From a virus: a DNA stretch of 34,042 nucleotides. The stretch lies in IMG/VR virus record IMGVR_UViG_3300037502_001594, positions 1 through 34,042 of that record; one strand, written 5' to 3'. Of this stretch, positions 30,144 to 34,042 are shown piece after piece. The notes beneath the pieces are model-generated. The model searched no databases. It was given only the letters and a program-made list of their open reading frames with translations, and was not told the origin of the DNA. How positions within the stretch are numbered: position 1 is the stretch's first letter; the number at the start of each line of letters is the position of its first letter. A program made the translations under genes and the position numbers.

Positions 30144-30171
30144 TTGATACCTTGAGCTAGTCCTAGATAGT
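30144..30171 (+). promoter_or_regulatory. Early promoter candidate 1
   Basis: TTGATA (30144-30149), 16-bp spacing and GATAGT (30166-30171). It lies between the two inverted CGATTTAAGCG-like elements, the expected place for a repressible early promoter. Confidence 0.45.
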
Positions 30172-30184
30172 GTTCCGCTGGAAT

Positions 30185-30207
30185 CGCTTAAAATCGATTT
30201 TAGAGCG
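30185..30207. promoter_or_regulatory. Operator candidate: extended palindrome
   Basis: TAAAATCGATTTTA (30189-30202) is a perfect 14-bp palindrome, extended by CGCT on the left and, after one unpaired G, AGCG on the right. A related element in opposite orientation, CGATTTAAGCG, stands at 30130-30140. They flank promoter 1. Confidence 0.5.
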
Positions 30208-30222
30208 TTTCGGGTTCTGGCC

Positions 30223-30251
30223 TTTACAACGGGATCGGGCTTGGGTATGAA
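30223..30251 (+). promoter_or_regulatory. Early promoter candidate 2
   Basis: TTTACA (30223-30228), 17-bp spacing and TATGAA (30246-30251), the best promoter match in this region. Transcription would start near 30258, so the RNA would begin in the hairpin that follows and lead into the initiator gene. Confidence 0.55.
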
Positions 30252-30256
30252 AGCAA

Positions 30257-30284
30257 ACGGCCCGACTCGCGAAAGTCAGGCCGT
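30257..30284 (+). terminator. Hairpin/attenuator in the initiator leader
   Basis: ACGGCC-C-GACT pairs with AGTC-A-GGCCGT around CGCGAA, followed by CTTT. The single mismatch on this strand is a G-U pair on the other, where TTTGCTTT follows. It could terminate late transcripts weakly in both directions or act as an attenuator. Confidence 0.5.
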
Positions 30285-30308
30285 CTTTGGCAATCGTGCC
30301 GGAGAGTA

Positions 30309-30358
30309 AGCAAAGAAGTAGGCTTTGCTGGTGGAGACCGTACCACCGAGCTAGGCTC
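30309..30358 (+). ncRNA. Three abutting hairpins in the leader of the initiator gene
   Basis: AGCAAAG/CTTTGCT (30309-30329), GGTGG/CCACC (30330-30347) and GAGC/GCTC (30348-30358) follow each other with no unpaired base between, then seven bases lead to GGGGG, the ribosome binding site. AAGC (30308-30311) could alternatively pair with GCTT (30359-30362), giving a switch between two folds. It matches no riboswitch I know. Candidate cis-acting regulatory RNA; it could also be a chance cluster. Confidence 0.4.
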
Positions 30359-30376
30359 GCTTCAAGGGGGAACATC

Positions 30377-31132
30377 TTGAGCGACAGCGTCACTATTAAA
30401 TTCTGCAACTGGGAACAGTACAACAAGCGGGCGAAGGAGTATAAAAATCCGGTCTGGTTTTCCTTCCAGAACGACTTCGCCACAAATCGGAACTTCTACG
30501 ATTTCACAGATCAGCAAAGGCTGATTTTCATTTATCTGCTTTGCGAAGCGAGCCAGCAAAACAAGGCCGGATCGTTGACCATCGAGGTCGAGCATTTCTG
30601 CTACCATACCAGGCAAAAGCCGAAGGACGTTCACGCAACGATTCAAAAGCTGATGCAAAAACAAATACTTGAAGCTCGGGATCGTGACGGGATCGTGACG
30701 GGATCGTGTGGGGATCGTGATCTGGCCGTTACAGAACAGAACAGAACAGGACAGGACAGGACAGAACAGGACAGAACACTATATGGCGCGATCGAAAAAA
30801 ATTCGATCTCGCACCCCGAGGCCTACGGCGCTGTGGTTCATGTCTTCGAGTCTCGTGATGTGACGCCTGAGATCACGGCCACCTGGGTCGATGCCTTCCC
30901 AGATCCTGGCTGGGTTGTCGCAGAGGTTCACAAGGCTCTAGCTTGGGAGGGGGCTAACTCCACTCGGAAGAAAAAAAACTTCGGGCGGTTCATGACGAAC
31001 TGGCTGACAAGAGGCTGGGATCGGCGTATCACCACAGCCCCGACTAAGAACTACGCAGAACGACGCTACGAGGCGAATAAGAACGCGCTCGAGATTGCAC
31101 TGGCGAGGGAGGCCGCGAAAAATGAAAAGTGA
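30377..31132 (+). CDS. Replication initiator (lambda O-like) with internal origin
   Basis: Binds the phage origin and starts replication. The 251-residue protein begins at TTG, chosen because AAGGGGG lies just upstream and a typical SVTIKFCNWEQYNKR start follows. Residues 1-98 look like a winged-helix DNA-binding domain (DQQRLIFIYLLCEASQ, then HATIQKLMQKQIL). Residues 99-140 are encoded by tandem DNA repeats and read as a charged linker (DRDGIVTG, QNRTGQDRTEQ). The C-terminal part has NFGRFMTNWLTRGWDRR, a motif common in phage replication proteins. As in lambda O, the repeats in the centre probably are the binding sites. The next gene, overlapping by 11 bases, is a loader candidate. Confidence 0.78.
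   Translation: MSDSVTIKFCNWEQYNKRAKEYKNPVWFSFQNDFATNRNFYDFTDQQRLIFIYLLCEASQQNKAGSLTIEVEHFCYHTRQKPKDVHATIQKLMQKQILEARDRDGIVTGSCGDRDLAVTEQNRTGQDRTEQDRTLYGAIEKNSISHPEAYGAVVHVFESRDVTPEITATWVDAFPDPGWVVAEVHKALAWEGANSTRKKKNFGRFMTNWLTRGWDRRITTAPTKNYAERRYEANKNALEIALAREAAKNEK
30678..30721 (+). repeat. Four 11-bp iterons, candidate replication origin
   Basis: GGGATCGTGAC, GGGATCGTGAC, GGGATCGTGTG and GGGATCGTGAT stand head to tail with an 11-bp period, one helical turn, so a protein would bind on one face. They lie inside the initiator gene, as in lambdoid origins. Each contains GATC. Confidence 0.75.
30731..30775 (+). repeat. Nine tandem pentamers (ACAGR)
   Basis: ACAGA or ACAGG is repeated nine times without a break, followed by ACACT. 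All purine-rich on one strand except the C. It is in frame as codons for Gln, Asn, Arg, Thr, Gly and Asp. Together with the iterons and the downstream A-rich inverted repeat it makes a composite origin structure. Confidence 0.75.
30790..30808. promoter_or_regulatory. A-rich inverted repeat beside the origin
   Basis: GATCGAA and TTCGATC flank AAAAA. Right after the pentamer repeats, it is the AT-rich part where strands could open or a second protein could bind. Confidence 0.5.
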
Positions 31133-31697
31133 AATCATGAAACTGATTTTTGGCCTTGGCGAATACTACGACAAGAAGCTCACCCCGGAGCAACTCGAGA
31201 TGTACTCGCAGGATCTCGCCCAACTCTCGCCAGAGGAACTCCGCTTTGCGATTCTCAAGTATCGGTCTGACGGAAGGAACGAACGCTTTCCGCTTCCTGC
31301 AAAGCTCCTCGAGATCGTAAAGCCTACAGAGACCGAGCTTGATCTCGGCCAGGAAGTCGCCTCGAAGGTGATCGGCGCGGTTTCCAAGTTCGGTTCATAC
31401 CGGGGCGCTGAGGCCAGGACATGGATCGGAGAGATCGGCTGGGAATGTGTTGCGCGAATGGGTGGCTGGCCCACGATCTGCGCCGAGCTCACCGAGGAAA
31501 ATAAGGGCACGTTCTTCGCCCAGATCAGGGGCCTGGCTCAGACGCTGAACAAGCAATCGAAAGCCGGAACGCTCGACCAGCCTCGAGACTTTGCGCCAGC
31601 GATCGAGGCGAATCAGATCCGCGAGCTTATAAGCGATTTCTCGAAAAAAACAGCTACGCCTATTAGTTCTAATAATACGCAAGAATCAGACTTCTGA
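31122..31697 (+). CDS. Helicase loader-like replication protein (lambda P/G39P type candidate)
   Basis: A 191-residue protein directly downstream of the initiator, overlapping its end. The N-terminal 65 residues (LIFGLGEYYDKKLTPEQLEM, then AQLSPEELRFAILKYRSD and FPLPAKLLEIVKP) match the helical domain of phage helicase loaders that bind host or phage DnaB. The C-terminal half has W, G and E clusters (ARTWIGEIGWECVARMGGWP) and ends in a Ser/Asn-rich tail. The ATG at 31122 has GGGAGG nine bases upstream, better than an earlier in-frame ATG. Role inferred from domain and order. Confidence 0.7.
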   Translation: MKSEIMKLIFGLGEYYDKKLTPEQLEMYSQDLAQLSPEELRFAILKYRSDGRNERFPLPAKLLEIVKPTETELDLGQEVASKVIGAVSKFGSYRGAEARTWIGEIGWECVARMGGWPTICAELTEENKGTFFAQIRGLAQTLNKQSKAGTLDQPRDFAPAIEANQIRELISDFSKKTATPISSNNTQESDF

Positions 31698-31711
31698 GGT
31701 ATTGTCCGGCC

Positions 31712-31936
31712 ATGAACAACAAAGATGACGCTGAACAAATTGCAAAGGTGAAAGCCATGCTTCGTGATCCGCTGGTCGCGCAAGCGTGGAGCATTTACGC
31801 CGCGATGGAATATAACAAGGGCTGGAACTCGAAATCGTTCTTGATTGCCAGGGAGAGAGCGTGGAAGACGTACTGTCACTACCGCGATCAATTCATGGGC
31901 TTCAAGGCTTTCGAAGACAGCCAGTCAATCAACTGA
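31712..31936 (+). CDS. Small helical hypothetical protein
   Basis: A 74-residue helical protein (DDAEQIAKVKAMLRD, AAMEYNKGWNSKSF, ERAWKTYCHYRDQF) with four Trp/Tyr-rich turns. No Shine-Dalgarno sequence is visible; TATTGT ends six bases before the ATG, a possible but weak -10 without a good -35. It lies between the loader candidate and the SSB-like gene, 14 bases before the latter. Family unknown. Confidence 0.6.
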   Translation: MNNKDDAEQIAKVKAMLRDPLVAQAWSIYAAMEYNKGWNSKSFLIARERAWKTYCHYRDQFMGFKAFEDSQSIN

Positions 31937-31950
31937 AAGGAAGCGAAACA

Positions 31951-32250
31951 ATGGAAAACAAAATCAAGCTAAGCGGTAAAGCGCTGTACGTGAAAGAGCG
32001 CACAGCAAAGACCGGGATGATCATCACGAACTTCATGGTCGAGTGTCAGAACGCAGAGGGTTACACCTCGAAGATTCCGGTGACTGGCTTTGGCATCAAC
32101 ACGAAGATCGTCGACGGAGATCAAGTCACTGTCTTCGGAAGCCTTCGGAACGCCATGATCAAGAATCCAGATCCAGCCGCGAAAAAGGATTTTAGGCTCG
32201 AGGCGATCGCTGACCGGATCGACGTCCTGACTGCGGACGTTCCTTTTTAA
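31951..32250 (+). CDS. OB-fold SSB-like protein
   Basis: A 99-residue protein that probably binds single-stranded DNA. Five strands can be traced (KIKLSGKALYVKE, GMIITNFMVECQNA, SKIPVTGFGI, GDQVTVFGSLR, FRLEAIADRIDVL), the OB-fold order of SSB proteins. It ends in TADVPF, close to the acidic-Pro-Phe tip by which SSBs recruit partner proteins. The frame is open earlier, but the ATG at 31951 with AAAGGA upstream gives the natural SSB-like start. It is shorter than typical SSB (about 100-180) and lacks a long linker. Works with the initiator and the ERF annealing protein. Confidence 0.65.
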   Translation: MENKIKLSGKALYVKERTAKTGMIITNFMVECQNAEGYTSKIPVTGFGINTKIVDGDQVTVFGSLRNAMIKNPDPAAKKDFRLEAIADRIDVLTADVPF

Positions 32251-32321
32251 TCTTCTCCAGCACCGTGTGAGCCGAGCGGTTAATGATCGGCCAACTTTTA
32301 CAACAGGATGGGAGGCTCCTC

Positions 32322-32690
32322 ATGTTCGACGAATACACCGAAGGATTTAATGCAGGCTTTGATTTTGCTCACACTGGCCCGGCTTTGAAGAAGATCGAGG
32401 CCGAGGCCGAGGAACGCGGATTCCGCAAGGCCGTGACCGATCGCGATTATCTCAGGATCCACCGCCAGAGGATGGAGATCATCCTGGACCAGATTGAGGA
32501 TCAGACTTTCGACGTGGTTCTGAAGGCCTTCTCCGAGTTCGGGCTTTTCAATACCAGCGCAACGGCTCCGGGCCATGACGTGCTGAACCGTGGAGGCGCT
32601 ATACATGAATGGCTCAAGGTGAACCGCGACCGGATCCTATCAGGCGGGCTTCCTATTCGTGGCGACGTTACGACTGGAGGCGCGGAATGA
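32322..32690 (+). CDS. Hypothetical early protein
   Basis: A 122-residue acidic, helical protein. The ATG at 32322 is preferred to one at 32283 because GGGAGG lies nine bases upstream. It shows FDEYTEGFNAGFDFAH near the start and QRMEIILDQIEDQTFDVVLK in the middle. The first part resembles the start of the next protein (ESAYLEGMKSGFNIA-like pattern), suggesting related small early proteins. ATGA overlap with the next gene. Function unknown. Confidence 0.6.
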   Translation: MFDEYTEGFNAGFDFAHTGPALKKIEAEAEERGFRKAVTDRDYLRIHRQRMEIILDQIEDQTFDVVLKAFSEFGLFNTSATAPGHDVLNRGGAIHEWLKVNRDRILSGGLPIRGDVTTGGAE

Positions 32691-32902
32691 CTGACAAGGA
32701 ACTAGCGCAAAGCGCATACCTGGAAGGCATGAAGTCTGGATTTAATATCGCCATCACAGAGCTTTATCGGGTCAGGTCTGACGATAATAACGGCGACGTC
32801 ACGAACTGCATCCACGCCTACGAGTGGGCACAATATCTCGACCGGATCATGGATCGGTCACTCGAAGAAGCGAAGACGAAATACGTGGAGATAAACAAAT
32901 GA
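32687..32902 (+). CDS. Small hypothetical early protein
   Basis: A 71-residue helical protein (QSAYLEGMKSGFNIAITELY, then QYLDRIMDRSLEEAKTK). Starts in an ATGA overlap and ends in one with the next gene. The A-Y-x-x-G-x-x-x-G-F-N pattern near the N-terminus also occurs in the gene before, so the pair may be related. No known domain. Confidence 0.6.
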   Translation: MTDKELAQSAYLEGMKSGFNIAITELYRVRSDDNNGDVTNCIHAYEWAQYLDRIMDRSLEEAKTKYVEINK

Positions 32903-33075
32903 GTGACCGCCAGCTCTGCGTGTTCATGATGAAGCGGAACGGCGAGCCCTACCGCTGGATGGTGCGGGTCACTGTGCAGAAAGAACGGCGCTACGTCGGA
33001 TGTTACAAGACGAAGCCGGAAGCTGTGAGCGCTCTCCAGGCTTTCATGGCGAAGCATGGTAGACAGACAGCATGA
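32899..33075 (+). CDS. Small AP2-like DNA-binding protein candidate
   Basis: A 58-residue basic protein: MKRNGEPYRWMVRVTVQKER, then YVGCYKTKPEAVSALQAF and a basic end. Three strands followed by a helix with the G-x-Y/F-x-T-x-x-E-A signature recall AP2-type or integrase arm-binding domains, which contact the DNA major groove. The start is the ATG in an ATGA overlap; a longer upstream frame is shadow of the previous gene. DNA binding is likely but the site is unknown. Confidence 0.55.
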   Translation: MSDRQLCVFMMKRNGEPYRWMVRVTVQKERRYVGCYKTKPEAVSALQAFMAKHGRQTA

Positions 33076-33272
33076 CACCTACGGAAATGCACATTGATGC
33101 ACTGATGGAAAAAATTGAGAAGCTACAAGCCGAAAACGCCCGTTTGCGTGAGGCTTTAGAATTTTATGCAGATAAAACAAATTATTCTTATTACTGTTAT
33201 GAATATAATTTGAAGACTTGCGGAGATGACGAGCTTGGTTCTCATGCCCGCAAAGCGTTGAGGGGGGAGTGA
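33072..33272 (+). CDS. Small coiled-coil protein
   Basis: A 66-residue protein: leucine-zipper-like helix at residues 6-30 (DALMEKIEKLQAENARLREA) followed by ALEFYADKTNY and SHARKALR near the end. This combination is frequent in unassigned phage early proteins. The end half of the gene is AT-rich. It overlaps the genes on both sides by a few bases. Probably dimeric; function unknown. Confidence 0.65.
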   Translation: MTPTEMHIDALMEKIEKLQAENARLREALEFYADKTNYSYYCYEYNLKTCGDDELGSHARKALRGE

Positions 33273-33391
33273 TGGAAACGATCGTCGAACTCGGCTGGAT
33301 GTTCTTCTTCTCGGGATTCGCCTTCGTGACCGGGGCGATGTTAGCCTGGGCGAGCCTGTCGTGGCTGAAGGAGGTTCTGTGGAAAAGGTGA
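33272..33391 (+). CDS. Very small membrane protein
   Basis: A 39-residue protein (METIVELGWMFFFSGFAFVT and so on) with one hydrophobic span and a basic end (LKEVLWKR). GGGGGGAG stands directly upstream. It fills the gap between the coiled-coil gene and the HNH gene and overlaps the latter's GTG start by 13 bases. Function unknown. Confidence 0.5.
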   Translation: METIVELGWMFFFSGFAFVTGAMLAWASLSWLKEVLWKR

Positions 33392-33894
33392 AATTAGAAA
33401 AAAAACTTGAAAAATTTTTTTCTAAAATCGTAACCACAAAATCAGGATGTTGGGAATGGATTGGATGCACATCAAAGGGCTATGGTCTGTTTAGAGGTTT
33501 TGACAGTGAAAAAACATCATCTCACAGATTTAGTTATTTAATTTTTAATGGCGAATTAAAAAACAAAATGCACATTGACCATTTATGCAAAAATACTAAA
33601 TGCTGCAATCCAAGACACCTTGAGCAAGTAACGCCAAAAGAAAACGTAATTAGAGCAAAAACCCAAATTACACATTGCCCGTCTGGCCATCAGTACAGCC
33701 AAAAAAACACAAGATTATATAAAAATGCAAGAAACTGCAAAGAGTGCAATAAGCTCAGATCAAGAAAAACTAGAGGATTCAAAAATGGGTATAGAAATTT
33801 TTGTGAAAAATGCAAAAAATACTCCAAAACAGAGCCTTGTTGGAGATGTAAAAATGAAACAAAAAGAATCAGATACTCAAGAAACTATACATAA
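33379..33894 (+). CDS. HNH endonuclease with extra zinc-binding Cys pairs
   Basis: A 171-residue HNH nuclease. The zinc-beta-beta-alpha core spans CWEWIGC (24-30), HIDHLC (65-70), CCNPRHLE (75-82) with the catalytic His and the N-x-x-H end. Residues 100-157 add CPSGH, CKEC (120-123), CEKC (142-145) and CWRC (154-157), likely two zinc ribbons for DNA binding. The GTG start has GGAGG five bases upstream. The gene is far AT-richer (many AAA/AAT codons) than the genes around it, a sign of recent arrival. It lies directly before the cytosine methyltransferase gene, as free-standing homing nucleases often do beside their target. Confidence 0.82.
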   Translation: MEKVKLEKKLEKFFSKIVTTKSGCWEWIGCTSKGYGLFRGFDSEKTSSHRFSYLIFNGELKNKMHIDHLCKNTKCCNPRHLEQVTPKENVIRAKTQITHCPSGHQYSQKNTRLYKNARNCKECNKLRSRKTRGFKNGYRNFCEKCKKYSKTEPCWRCKNETKRIRYSRNYT

Positions 33895-33942
33895 GTTTTC
33901 CTGTCTTTTGTTTTTTGGCTGCACCTGTGGGAAGGGGAGAAA

Positions 33943-34042
33943 ATGAATGGCCTGGATTTATTTTCAGGCATCGGTGGAATCGGAATCGCTCTCGGGCCTT
34001 GGGTCAGAACCGTCGCCTATTGTGAGCGTGACCGATATGCTC
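33943..34042 (+). CDS. C5-cytosine DNA methyltransferase, N-terminal part (cut by window edge)
   Basis: The first 33 codons read MNGLDLFSGIGGIGIALGPW and continue to CERDRYA: the SAM-binding motif I (FSGIGG) and the second strand of the family. GGGGAG lies upstream of the ATG. The remainder is most likely the frame that opens at base 1 of the window. The last base is a single leftover of a codon, so direct joining shifts the frame; a piece of 3n+2 bases must be missing if both belong to one gene. Confidence 0.85.
   Translation, partial: MNGLDLFSGIGGIGIALGPWVRTVAYCERDRYA

Larger units (their letters stand above)
30078..30376 (+). other. 299-base control region without a convincing gene
   Basis: Between the last tail gene and the replication initiator. 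It holds two promoter candidates, an inverted pair of CG(A)TTTAAGCG-like elements, a 14-bp perfect palindrome, a hairpin and a compact three-hairpin leader, each listed separately. A 20-codon frame at 30247 overlaps a -10 box and is not called. Confidence 0.7.

Noticed and set aside
30247-30309. 20-codon rightward frame that could be a leader peptide
   Set aside because: Its ATG lies inside the -10 box of the promoter candidate, so it would not be on that transcript; no ribosome binding site.
30163-30483. Leftward frame of 106 codons across the control region
   Set aside because: Runs through promoters, hairpins and the initiator start; no start signals; amino-acid make-up not protein-like.
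30731-30775. Short regular repeats considered as a CRISPR remnant
   Set aside because: Units are five bases, contiguous and without spacers; no cas genes.
33725-33946. 73-codon rightward frame overlapping the HNH gene end
   Set aside because: Shadow of the AT-rich HNH frame; extends only into the methyltransferase ribosome binding site.
1-34042. tRNA genes, integrase, attachment sites and lysogeny repressor
   Set aside because: Looked for and not seen; no cloverleaf-type sequence, no tyrosine or serine recombinase motifs, no clear helix-turn-helix repressor beside divergent promoters.

Overview
The window looks like a nearly complete genome of a tailed, long-tailed (siphovirus-type) bacteriophage of about 34 kb, opened inside a DNA cytosine methyltransferase gene. 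The first ~33 codons of that gene lie at the right edge and the rest at the left edge. The two ends do not join in frame (the right edge leaves one extra base), so a short stretch, about 20 codons judging from the family, is probably missing between them. Base composition is moderately GC-rich with distinct AT-rich patches at 6.27-6.68, 23.2-24.5, 25.1-25.4 and 33.4-33.9 kb, as expected of a mosaic phage. I saw no integrase, recognisable lysogeny repressor, tRNA or CRISPR array, so a lytic lifestyle is likely but not proven. The host cannot be named; the lipobox protein only suggests a bacterium with a lipoprotein pathway.

Layout. 1-3.9 kb: cytosine methyltransferase, with a second frame of plausible coding sequence over the same DNA, several small proteins, then a recombination set (RecE-like PD-(D/E)XK nuclease, ERF annealing protein, VRR-NUC nuclease) and small membrane, Lys-rich and zinc-ribbon proteins. 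3.9-5.5 kb: a leftward three-gene cassette (metallophosphoesterase, HExxH metallopeptidase, exported Cys-rich protein). 5.66-12.6 kb: ParB-like/adenine-type methyltransferase fusion, small and large terminase, portal, two virion-morphogenesis-like proteins, scaffold and major capsid protein. 12.7-16.05 kb: small head proteins and two fibre-like proteins inside the head module. 16.1-22.5 kb: connector, tail terminator candidate, major tail protein, tail-assembly chaperones with a -1 frameshift site, tape measure, distal tail and fibre proteins. 22.5-30.1 kb: receptor-binding fibre with two C1q-like domains, fibre-assembly protein, lysis/peptidase genes, large tail hub and a last virion protein. 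30.08-30.38 kb: a dense control region. 30.4-33.3 kb: replication module (lambda O-like initiator carrying an iteron array, helicase-loader candidate, OB-fold SSB-like protein) and small early proteins. 33.4-34.0 kb: AT-rich HNH endonuclease and the start of the cytosine methyltransferase.

How it works together. The initiator probably binds the four 11-bp iterons inside its own gene and the loader brings the host helicase. The nuclease, ERF and SSB-like proteins would repair or concatenate DNA. The terminase packages DNA through the portal into the capsid. The two methyltransferases could protect phage DNA from host restriction. The most interesting non-routine signals are the intragenic origin, the hairpin-dense leader before the initiator, the two-frame coding at the left edge, and regulatory palindromes packed against the methyltransferase and VRR-NUC start codons.
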